Shown: one piece after another, positions 16,819 to 24,441 of the stretch | How the letters are laid out: the number at the start of each line of letters is the position of its first letter | Numbering within the stretch: position 1 is the stretch's first letter | Origin: an uncultured Kiritimatiellota bacterium | GTDB taxonomy: Bacteria; Verrucomicrobiota; Kiritimatiellia; RFP12; UBA1067 | Assembly: GCA_934635225.1 (NCBI GenBank) | Contig: CAKTYZ010000017.1 | Coordinates: 8,215-72,214, forward strand | Direction of reading: 5' to 3' | DNA: 64,000 nt | Program-made: the position numbers and the translations under genes | The notes under the pieces: generated by a model | Databases searched by the model: none | The model's input: only the letters and a program-made list of their open reading frames with translations | What the model was told of the DNA's origin: nothing

Positions 16819-17997
16819 ATGGTTGAACTGGTGATAACCGCTTTTTATGTCGTTTTGTGCGTGCTTCTGTTCGCATTGGCGATTCTGATCCATGAATTCG
16901 GACACTTCATCGTCGCCCTGAAGCTGGGGTTGCGCGTGGAGGCCTTTTCCATCTTCTTCGGGCGTCCGATTTTCAAGAAGACGTTCCGAGGCGTCGAGTA
17001 CCGTATCGGGTGGATTCCGCTCGGGGGCTATGTCTCGATACCTGACGTCGATCCCGAGGGGACGAAAGCGCTGGAAGGCGAAGGAACGGGCGGAGAACGT
17101 GGCGAGAACTCGAAAGGCAAGCCTTCCGTGCGCATCCCGGCGTGGAAGGAGATTGCCGTTGCCGTCGCGGGCCCTGCGATGAACATTGTTCTTGCGGTTG
17201 CCCTTGCGGTGGGGCTTTCCCTTGTGCCGGGGGCGAAGTTCGGCACGCTTTCGGCCAAGATCGGACAGGTCTTGGCGGATGGTCCGGCGGCGGCGGCGGG
17301 ACTGAAGCCTGGAGATGTCGTGAAGTCCGTTGGCGGTCATGCGGTCGAGACTTGGTCCGAAATGCAGACCGAAGTGCAGATTGCGGGCGGCAACCCGGTT
17401 GCATTCGTTGTGGCGCGTGAGACCGACGGCAAGGCTGGGGAGACGGAGCTTGTCGTTACGCCGAAGAAAGACCCGGTGACAGGCGCGTGGCTCATCTTGG
17501 CCCTGAGCGAGACGAACACGACAGGCGCTGTTGCCTGGATGCCGGCGCGCAGTCCCCTGAAACAGCTCGCGTGGGATGCGGGGTCGATCTTCCGTGTGCT
17601 GAAGGGGCTTGTCACGCCGAAAGAGGCGAAGTCGACGGCGGGTGCGCTTGGCGGTCCTGTGATGATCGCCGAGGGCCTTTACCGTCAGGTCCGTCGCGAC
17701 AAGTGGGACGGACTCGGCTTCTTGCGCTTCCTGAACGTCAACCTTGCGGTCTTGAACCTTTTGCCGATCCCTGTGCTGGACGGCGGACTCATTCTCTTTG
17801 CGTTCATCGCGCTTGTCATCCGCCGTCGTCTGCCGGACTGGTTCATCGCGAAGGTCTCGATGGCGTTCATGGTCTTGCTGATGGGCTTGATGGGCGTGCT
17901 GATCCTGAAGGACGGCTTACGCAGTTACAAGATCCACACCTTCAAGCCCGACAATGCGGAGACGAATGTTCTTGAGAGAGCAGACCAGAAGCCTTAA
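16819..17997 (+). CDS. rseP: Site-2 membrane metalloprotease RseP
   Basis: About 392 residues. HEFGH in the first membrane helix is the zinc motif. A PDZ domain is seen around residues 150-250 (KIGQVLADGPAAAAGLKPGDVV). LNLLPIPVLDGG in the last part supplies the conserved LDG Asp. In other bacteria it cuts anti-sigma factors and cleared signal peptides in the inner membrane. An in-frame GTG two codons upstream (16813) is an alternative start. Its 3' end overlaps ispG. Confidence 0.92.
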   Translation: MVELVITAFYVVLCVLLFALAILIHEFGHFIVALKLGLRVEAFSIFFGRPIFKKTFRGVEYRIGWIPLGGYVSIPDVDPEGTKALEGEGTGGERGENSKGKPSVRIPAWKEIAVAVAGPAMNIVLAVALAVGLSLVPGAKFGTLSAKIGQVLADGPAAAAGLKPGDVVKSVGGHAVETWSEMQTEVQIAGGNPVAFVVARETDGKAGETELVVTPKKDPVTGAWLILALSETNTTGAVAWMPARSPLKQLAWDAGSIFRVLKGLVTPKEAKSTAGALGGPVMIAEGLYRQVRRDKWDGLGFLRFLNVNLAVLNLLPIPVLDGGLILFAFIALVIRRRLPDWFIAKVSMAFMVLLMGLMGVLILKDGLRSYKIHTFKPDNAETNVLERADQKP

Positions 17998-18994
17998 GGT
18001 CGGAGACCTTCCGATCGGCGGCGGCGCGCCCGTGAGCGTGCAGACGATGTGCAACGCCGATCCGCATGACGCGGCGGCGTGCATCCGCCAGCTGAACGCC
18101 TGTGCGGCGCGCGGCTGTGACGTCTTTCGCCTGACTGTGCCGGATCTGGAGGCCGCGCGCGTGCTGGGCGAGGTGAAGAGGGCCTCGCCGATTCCACTGG
18201 TCGCAGACATCCATTTCGACTACCGCTGTGCATTGTCCGCGATCGAGGCGGGGGCCGATGCGCTTCGGCTCAATCCGGGCAACATCGGTTCGCGTGACCG
18301 GGTGCAGGCCGTCGCCCGCGCGGCCAAGACGAAGGGCGTGCCGATTCGCATCGGCGTCAATGGCGGTAGCCTTGAAAGGGGCGAGACGCTCGTCACTTCC
18401 GCCTTGAAGCATCTGAAGCTGCTGGAGGACGAGGGGTTCTACGCGGTCGTCATCTCCGCGAAAGCCTCGAGTGTCGCCGAGACGTTGGCGACATACCGCG
18501 AACTTGCGGAAAAGACGGACTGTCCGCTGCACCTTGGCGTGACGGAGGCCGGGACGCTGATTCCGGGCGCGGTGCGCAGTTCGGTCGCGCTGGGCATCCT
18601 CCTGTCGGAGGGGATTGGCGACACGATTCGCGTTTCGCTCACGAACAAGCCGGAGAAAGAGGTCAAGGTCGGGCTTGAGATCCTTCGCGCATTGGGGCTT
18701 CGCGCACCCGGCCCGTCGATTACGAGCTGCCCGACCTGCGGGCGGACGAAGGTTGATCTCGTGCGGGTCGCCACGCAGGTCGAGGAGGCCCTTGAAACCT
18801 TGAGCCTCGCGAAATGTCCCAAGGTCGCCGTGATGGGTTGCGCGGTGAACGGCCCCGGTGAAGCGAAGGGAGCGGATGTCGCGCTGTGCGGTGGACAAGG
18901 TGAGTTTCTTTTGTATGTGCGCGGGGCCTTCGTCGAGAAGGTCTCGGAGGCGGATGCCGTCAGGAAGGTGATTGAACATGTCGTTTCTCTCTAA
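17966..18994 (+). CDS. ispG: 4-hydroxy-3-methylbut-2-enyl diphosphate synthase
   Basis: About 342 residues, the compact IspG form. LVADIHFDYRCAL, RLNPGNIG and IGVNGGSLE form the TIM barrel. The cluster cysteines are in SCPTCGRTKVD and MGCAVNGPGEA. It catalyses the penultimate step of the MEP isoprenoid pathway using a 4Fe-4S cluster. A start at 17954 is also possible; 17966 is favoured by a GGAG spaced 5 nt upstream. The start overlaps the rseP end, and the 3' end overlaps the next gene. Confidence 0.92.
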   Translation: MFLREQTRSLKVGDLPIGGGAPVSVQTMCNADPHDAAACIRQLNACAARGCDVFRLTVPDLEAARVLGEVKRASPIPLVADIHFDYRCALSAIEAGADALRLNPGNIGSRDRVQAVARAAKTKGVPIRIGVNGGSLERGETLVTSALKHLKLLEDEGFYAVVISAKASSVAETLATYRELAEKTDCPLHLGVTEAGTLIPGAVRSSVALGILLSEGIGDTIRVSLTNKPEKEVKVGLEILRALGLRAPGPSITSCPTCGRTKVDLVRVATQVEEALETLSLAKCPKVAVMGCAVNGPGEAKGADVALCGGQGEFLLYVRGAFVEKVSEADAVRKVIEHVVSL

Positions 18995-20477
18995 CAACTT
19001 CGCCGCGATTGCCGTCGCGGTTGCGTCTTCGGCCGTCGTTTGGACGTTCGGCGGGACGCGTGGCGAACTCCTCGTGATGATTGCGCCGTGGCTCTCCGCA
19101 CTGTTGCTCGAAGTCCTGTTCTTCTTCCCTCAGCGTCGTTCGGACGAGACGACCTATGATGCGCGTGCGCGGGTTTGGCACGATCTGAAGAAGGATCCCG
19201 TCGTTTGGGTCTGCGTCGGCTTCATGGCGCTTCTGCTGATTCCGTTTGCCAACAACGGCCTCTGCCCCGTCTGTGACGCGAAGGCGATTGCTGAGGGACA
19301 TTCGATGGCTCCGCCCGTGCCGATTCTCCCGTTTTGCGTGGACCGTCTCGACCACTTGAATGTCGTCCTCTGGTTCGCGTTGGCGTTGCCCTCGCTGCTT
19401 GTCGTGCGCCATGCGCTGACGCGGAAGGGCAAGCGCTTCGTGCTGGAGCTGATCGTCTGGAATGGCACGGCACTGGCTGCGCTGGGCTTCGTCCAAAGTG
19501 CGCTGGGTGCGCCGGGCCCGCTTTGGAGCGACCAGTCCGGGACAAAGAGCGTCGGCGACTTCTTCTCGACGTTCGGCTATCCGAACATGGCGGGCGACTA
19601 TTTCACGACGCTCTTCGGGTTGTCGCTTGCCCTTTGGCGCCAGCATTTGGAGGAGAGACGTGCGGCGCAGGACATCTCGTCTGGTGAAGTGCCTCGTCCG
19701 CGCCAATTCTGGGAGAAGCATTACTTCCTGATTCCGGCGGTCGTCTTCTTCTATTCGGCGCTGAATACGCTTTCGCGCGCGGCGATCCTGCTTGTCACGC
19801 TCTCGGCTGTCGTCTATTTCCTGCATTCGTTCATCTCGTTTGTCGCGCACAAGCGCAAGGCAGACCGCGTGCGTGCCGGAGCGTGGACGGCTCTCGCGCT
19901 TGGCATCGTCATTTTCCTGTCCTGCCTCTTTGCGCCGAAGGACCTCCAGAAGGAGGTAAACACGCTCGGCACGACGGAGGTCTTGGACCGCGTGACGGGC
20001 CGTGGGCAGTACCATGTCCGCGTCGCGACGGAGATCTGGAAAGACCATGTCCTCTTCGGCTGCGGCGGCTGGGGCTACATCCACTTCTGCATCCCGAAGA
20101 TGACCCCGGAGGAATACAAGCAGATGCAGGTCGTGGGTGGCATCAATGTCCACAACGACCATCTCCAGTTCCTGACCGAACACGGTCTCGTCGGCTTTGT
20201 CGCGCTTGTCGCGCTCGTCATCCTGCTGCTCTGGCCGGTTGGCCAGACATGGCATCTGCTGGCGCGCGAGGCGCGGTTCAAAAAAGACCGTGACGCGCCG
20301 CCGAAGCCCGTGCAGGTCTTTGCGCTTCCCGCGCCGGCGTTCTTTATCCTCACGACGGCCGTCTGCACGTTCATCCATGCGTTCGGCGACTGTCCGTTGC
20401 GCTCCCCGGCTGTGCTGACGCTCTTCTTCGTCTCGCTCGCCGCCATCCCGGGCTTCTTGCCCAGAAAGGAAAACTGA
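18978..20477 (+). CDS. O-antigen ligase/polymerase-like membrane protein
   Basis: About 499 residues with roughly a dozen hydrophobic segments. A large central loop contains the Wzy_C-type region (NTLSRAAILLVTLSAVVYFL, then TGRGQYHVRVATEIWKDHVLFGCGGWGYIHF and NVHNDHLQFLTEHGLVGF). This pattern (a Ser-Arg motif, then a periplasmic His-containing loop) is typical of WaaL/Wzy family enzymes that join or polymerise surface glycans. The ATG overlaps the ispG stop. Ligase and polymerase cannot be separated here. Confidence 0.75.
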   Translation: MSFLSNNFAAIAVAVASSAVVWTFGGTRGELLVMIAPWLSALLLEVLFFFPQRRSDETTYDARARVWHDLKKDPVVWVCVGFMALLLIPFANNGLCPVCDAKAIAEGHSMAPPVPILPFCVDRLDHLNVVLWFALALPSLLVVRHALTRKGKRFVLELIVWNGTALAALGFVQSALGAPGPLWSDQSGTKSVGDFFSTFGYPNMAGDYFTTLFGLSLALWRQHLEERRAAQDISSGEVPRPRQFWEKHYFLIPAVVFFYSALNTLSRAAILLVTLSAVVYFLHSFISFVAHKRKADRVRAGAWTALALGIVIFLSCLFAPKDLQKEVNTLGTTEVLDRVTGRGQYHVRVATEIWKDHVLFGCGGWGYIHFCIPKMTPEEYKQMQVVGGINVHNDHLQFLTEHGLVGFVALVALVILLLWPVGQTWHLLAREARFKKDRDAPPKPVQVFALPAPAFFILTTAVCTFIHAFGDCPLRSPAVLTLFFVSLAAIPGFLPRKEN

Positions 20478-20479
20478 CA

Positions 20480-21676
20480 ATGTTGCACGTCAACGAGAAC
20501 TACGCCAAGATCAAGCCCACTTATCTCTTCGCCGAGATCGCCCACCGCGTCAACGCCCATCAGGCGGCGCATCCGGAGGCGAAAGTCATCCGCCTTGGAA
20601 TCGGTGACGTGACCGAGCCGTTGGCGCCGAGCGTCATCGCCGCGATGCACAAGGCCGTGGACGACGAGGGCGGGAAAGGCGAGCGGTTCTACGGCTATGG
20701 CCCAGAGCAGGGCTATGCGTTCCTGCGTGAAAAGATCGCCAAGTTCGACTTCCAGGATCGTGGCATCGACATTTCGGCGGACGAGATTCTCGTCTCGGAC
20801 GGTGCGAAGTGCGACTGCGGCAACTTCCAGGAGCTCTTCGGTCCGGACGTCAAGATCGCCGTCGGCGATCCCGTCTATCCCGTCTATGTCGATACGAACG
20901 TCATGGCGGGGCGCCACGACATCCAGCTCCTGCCGTGCACGTGCGCCAACGGCTTTGTGCCCGCCCCCGAAGAGTGCGCGGCGGATATCGTCTACCTCTG
21001 CTACCCGAACAATCCGACGGGTGCGGTCGCGACGAAAGTCCAGCTTCAGGCTTGGGTGGACTGGGCGAATTCGAAGAGAGCCCTCATCATCTTTGACGCG
21101 GCCTATGAGGCGTTCATCCGCACGCCGGGCATTCCGCACTCGATCTACGAATGCGTGGGCGCGAAGACTTGCGCCGTCGAGATCCGTTCGTATTCCAAGA
21201 CGGCGGGCTTCACGGGCATCCGCTGTGGCTACACGGTCGTGCCGGACGGGCTGGTCGCCTACAACGCCGACGGTTCGTCCGTGCCGCTGCGCCCGATGTG
21301 GACGCGCCGTCAGACGACGAAGTTCAACGGGGCGTGCTACGTCACGCAGAGAGGCGCAGAGGCCGTGTACTCGCCCGACGGACAGGCGGAGACGCGGGCG
21401 ACGATTGACTTCTACCTTGAGAATGCCGCGCTGATGAAGCAGGCGTTGCAGGACCTCGGCTACACGGTGACGGGCGGCACGGACTCGCCCTATCTTTGGG
21501 TGGACGTGAAAGGCGAGAGCTGGGCGTTCTTCGACCGGCTCCTGAAGGAGGCGAACGTCGTCACGACGCCGGGCGCGGGCTTCGGCGCGGCGGGCGAGGG
21601 CTACATTCGCATCAGCGCGTTCAATTCGCGCACGAACGTTCTTGAGGCGATCGAGCGGCTGAAGAAGGTCCTCTAA
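20480..21676 (+). CDS. dapL: LL-diaminopimelate aminotransferase
   Basis: A 398-residue class I/II aminotransferase with the DapL signature: NYAKIKPTYLFAEIA at the start, RLGIGDVTEPL, YGYGPEQGY, VSDGAKCDCGN and the PLP lysine in SYSKTAGFTGIRCGYTV. It converts tetrahydrodipicolinate to LL-DAP in a single step, the route used by Chlamydiae, Verrucomicrobia relatives, plants and some others. It supports a DAP-type peptidoglycan and PVC placement. The start is just 2 nt after the preceding stop, with AAAGGA upstream. Confidence 0.93.
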   Translation: MLHVNENYAKIKPTYLFAEIAHRVNAHQAAHPEAKVIRLGIGDVTEPLAPSVIAAMHKAVDDEGGKGERFYGYGPEQGYAFLREKIAKFDFQDRGIDISADEILVSDGAKCDCGNFQELFGPDVKIAVGDPVYPVYVDTNVMAGRHDIQLLPCTCANGFVPAPEECAADIVYLCYPNNPTGAVATKVQLQAWVDWANSKRALIIFDAAYEAFIRTPGIPHSIYECVGAKTCAVEIRSYSKTAGFTGIRCGYTVVPDGLVAYNADGSSVPLRPMWTRRQTTKFNGACYVTQRGAEAVYSPDGQAETRATIDFYLENAALMKQALQDLGYTVTGGTDSPYLWVDVKGESWAFFDRLLKEANVVTTPGAGFGAAGEGYIRISAFNSRTNVLEAIERLKKVL

Positions 21677-21693
21677 ACGCGGGCTTGCCGCTC

Positions 21694-23376
21694 ATGCTGG
21701 GCGTTCTCATCCTTGCGGCGGTGACATGGTATCCCGCGACAAACTGGGTCGATCGGCCTGATCCGGTCGCGAGCGTGCGTGCGCGAAAGGGCGGGACCCT
21801 TCGCTTCTCGGGCGGTCAAGGTCCGAAGAGTTACAACGCCTACATCGACAACAACGCCTACACGCGGATGACGTTTGATCTCCAGTATGAGAACCTCATC
21901 TCCGTCAACGCGGCGACGCTTGACTTTGAGCCTGCACTGGCGCGGCGCTGGGCGATTTCGGATGACGGACGGGAGTTCACGTTCGTCTTGGATGCGCGGG
22001 CGAGCTGGTCGGACGGCGTGCCGGTGACGGCGGTGGATGTAAAGGGGACGTTCGACGCCGTGATGGACGCGAAAAGCGAGACGGGGCCGTGGAAAACGAT
22101 CCTCGGTGCGTTCGAGAGTCCGGAGGTTCTGGACGTGCGCACGGTGCGTTTCCGCAAGAAGGGGGAGAGTCCGCGCGACTGGCGCGACCTCATGCATTGC
22201 GGCATGTTCTCGATTTTGCCGCGCCATGCGCTTGCGGGACGCGATTTCAACAAGCTCTCCCTTCTCGGCTTGCCTGTCAGCGGGCCGTATTGCCTCGCGC
22301 GTGTCGAAGAGCAGGTCGAGAGCGAGTTCCGCCGCACGGGCGTTTGGTGGCGGCAGGACTTCCCGTCCATGCGCGGCCTTTACAACTTCGACCGCATCGT
22401 TCTGCGTTACTATGCGGACAACGAGAACGCCTTCGAGGCTCTGAAGAAGCGGGCGATAGACGTCTATCCCGTTTACTCCGCGCGCATCATGAACGCGGAG
22501 ACGAAAGGCCCGAAGTTCGCGCACAATTGGATTCTGAAGCGTCGCGTGAAGAACCACGCGCCCATCGGCTTTCAGGGCTTTGCGATGAATATGCGCCGTC
22601 CGCCGTTCGATGACCTGAAGGTGCGACAGGCGATGGCGAAGCTCGTAGACCGCGAGACGATGAACCGCACGCTGATGAACGGCGAGTATTTCCTCCAGAA
22701 GAGCTACTACACTGACCTCTATGACGCGGCGCATCCCTGCACGAACAGGCAGTGGACGTATGACGTTGCGGGCGCGAAGCGGCTTTTGTCCGAGGCGGGA
22801 TACGCGAAGGGGTTCAAGTTCTGCTTTCTCTCGCGTTCGGCGGGCGAGGACAAGTTCCTCTCTCCGTTCTCGCAGGCGCTGGCCGCGTGTAACATTCAGA
22901 TGGAGATCGTGCGCAAGGACTTCGCCAGCTGGATGCGTGACATGGACGCGTTCAACTTTGACATGACTTGGGCGGCGTGGGGCGCGAGCCTTTTCCGCAA
23001 TCCCGAAACGATCTGGCATTCGTCCGAAGGCAAGAGTCCGGGCGGCAACAACGTGACGGGGCTTGACATTCCTGATGTGGATGCGCTCATTGCCGCCGAG
23101 AAAACGATGATGTCGGCCGCAGACCGTGAGGCGGCTTACCGTCGGATTGACGCGCAGGTTGCTGCACAAGTCCCGTATGTCCTCTTGTGGAACACGGACG
23201 AGCATCGGCTTCTCTACTGGAATAAGTTCGGCATGCCGCGCACGGTCCTCGGACGGTACGGCGATGAGGACGGCGTTCTGTCATATTGGTGGTATGACGA
23301 GGACCGTGTCCGCGAGTTGGACGAGGCCATTTCGTCCGATTCCTGCCTTCCCAATGTTCCCGAACGCGTTCAATAG
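21694..23376 (+). CDS. Peptide ABC transporter substrate-binding protein (SBP family 5)
   Basis: About 560 residues with an N-terminal hydrophobic segment. The family 5 pattern includes GGTLRF, YENLISVNAATLDFEPALARRW, FVLDARASWSDGVPVTAVDV and FDDLKVRQAMAKLVDRETMN. These proteins capture peptides or other solutes for Dpp/Opp importers. There is no lipobox Cys and no permease or ATPase beside it; the only permease in the window is dppB at 50871. The ATG at 21694 is preferred, but a TTG at 21685 also exists. The stop codon region contains one copy of the GAACGCGTTC palindrome. Confidence 0.82.
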   Translation: MLGVLILAAVTWYPATNWVDRPDPVASVRARKGGTLRFSGGQGPKSYNAYIDNNAYTRMTFDLQYENLISVNAATLDFEPALARRWAISDDGREFTFVLDARASWSDGVPVTAVDVKGTFDAVMDAKSETGPWKTILGAFESPEVLDVRTVRFRKKGESPRDWRDLMHCGMFSILPRHALAGRDFNKLSLLGLPVSGPYCLARVEEQVESEFRRTGVWWRQDFPSMRGLYNFDRIVLRYYADNENAFEALKKRAIDVYPVYSARIMNAETKGPKFAHNWILKRRVKNHAPIGFQGFAMNMRRPPFDDLKVRQAMAKLVDRETMNRTLMNGEYFLQKSYYTDLYDAAHPCTNRQWTYDVAGAKRLLSEAGYAKGFKFCFLSRSAGEDKFLSPFSQALAACNIQMEIVRKDFASWMRDMDAFNFDMTWAAWGASLFRNPETIWHSSEGKSPGGNNVTGLDIPDVDALIAAEKTMMSAADREAAYRRIDAQVAAQVPYVLLWNTDEHRLLYWNKFGMPRTVLGRYGDEDGVLSYWWYDEDRVRELDEAISSDSCLPNVPERVQ

Positions 23377-23557
23377 GCAGCTTTGGATCGTCAAGTCGTA
23401 TCGTCGTATGCGAATGAACGCGTTCTCCTGTTGAAACGAACGCGTTCTCTTGTGTGAACGAACGCGTTCTCTTATATAAGTGAACGCGTTCACTTGGTGG
23501 AATGAACGCGTTCGTTTGCCATAGAGAACGCGTTCACTTGCTCTGGAGAACGCGTTC
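23362..23557. repeat. 22-bp-phased array of the palindrome GAACGCGTTC
   Basis: Exact copies of GAACGCGTTC begin at 23416, 23438, 23460, 23482, 23504, 23526 and 23548, each exactly 22 bp apart with 12-bp variable spacers. An eighth copy lies at 23362, in the last codons of the upstream gene. The copy at 23482 extends to the full palindrome AAGTGAACGCGTTCACTT, and several others keep part of the arms (often TTCACTTG on the right). The 22-bp step is about two helical turns, so all sites face the same side of the DNA. It is not coding (22 is not a multiple of 3). The remaining bases of 23377-23700 hold only the tRNA promoter. Confidence 0.9.
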
Positions 23558-23656
23558 ACTTGCCTTCGGGGATGGTAAGAGGCAGAATCCGCATCCTTGC
23601 GGCGGCCTCTGAACACCATGGGAATGAAGATTTTTTGTCTCCTGTTCAGGTCGCTA

Positions 23657-23686
23657 TTGACGCAGTAGCCGCGTTTTTGGTATACT
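23657..23686 (+). promoter_or_regulatory. tRNA-Ala promoter
   Basis: TTGACG at 23657-23662 and TATACT at 23681-23686 with an 18-bp spacer and a TGG extension. It starts transcription shortly before the tRNA at 23708. Confidence 0.75.
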
Positions 23687-23707
23687 GTATCTCACATTCA
23701 TCTGAAT

Positions 23708-23783
<76 letters not shown>

Positions 23784-23904
23784 TCCTTGATCGTGTGTAA
23801 ATAAAAGGGTTTCCGTGTTTTCTGGCCGACGCGGGAATCCGCCCTGGACGAGGGGCGTAGGGTGTTTTACAACACTTTACAACACTTGCGCGGGGTTGTC
23901 CGAG

Positions 23905-24334
23905 AGGTGACTTGTAAAGAGGGTGGGGCGGCAAAAACTCCTTAAGTCACTTTGGCCAGACGTGAATCGTAGGCATGTGCGGTCTCTCCGTTGAGTGATT
24001 CCCTGTGGATTGAGTTGATCCAGTCCTCGAGCCGCTTCTGGCTCAGGAACTCGCGGCCGTGGACTCTCGCGAAGTGCCGCGGCGATGTCCAGGCGCACCG
24101 GTTCACGTACTGGTTCCAGGCGGTCCCGAGGATTTCGCGTCGGTGGTCCGTGAGGCGTTTCCCCGCGTCCTGCCTTATGGCATGCCTCCTTCTGCTCATG
24201 GCGTCGATCTTTCGTGTTCCTGGTTTCTTCTGCGCCGCTGGCCACCCCATGGGGGTGGCGTGGCTTGTCTTTCCTCTTCTTCGATCCCCATGGCCTTCCT
24301 CTCTTCCTTGCTGACCCGTTAGATATTACCATTT
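23905..24334 (-). mobile_element. IS30-like relic, internally deleted, both ends present
   Basis: The right end AGGTGACTTGTAAAG (23905) and adjoining GGCAAAA region match the copy at 63590. The left end (24334 reading inward, GGTAATATCTAACGGG) matches the copy at 31933. The two ends are imperfect inverted repeats, both with a GGTNANNTNTAA core and a GGGTCAGCAA-like block. On the minus strand the transposase tail SLNGETAHAYDSRLAKV is present. The catalytic part is missing: relative to the 63.6-kb copy, 150 bp between two TCGAGC repeats is gone. N- and C-terminal parts are in different frames, so it is dead. Confidence 0.75.
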
Positions 24335-24367
24335 GGGAATGCGAGGTTCATGGCGATGAAAATATGA

Positions 24368-24441
24368 TACAATATCCGCGCCTTTCAGGAGAAGGGCGAA
24401 GAGATAATCTAAGCCAATAAAGTGGAAGAAAGGAGACGGAG
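24368..24441 (+). promoter_or_regulatory. Promoter and ribosome-binding site of the alpha-2-macroglobulin gene
   Basis: TGATACAAT gives TACAAT at 24368-24373, 68 nt before the ATG. This gene has a real leader and a strong AAAGGAGACGGAG ribosome-binding site, unlike the leaderless genes of the window. Confidence 0.5.

Noticed and set aside
18960..20480. Long minus-strand frame antisense to the O-antigen ligase-like gene
   Set aside because: The product is almost all charged residues, which is the expected mirror of a membrane protein in GC-rich DNA.
23416..23557. CRISPR array at the 22-bp repeats
   Set aside because: Repeats are only 10 bp with 12-bp spacers and no cas genes are near; CRISPR units are far longer.
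23281..23619. Minus-strand frame reading through the palindrome array
   Set aside because: The 22-bp period shifts frame each unit, so the peptide has no consistent repeat. The open frame is a by-product.
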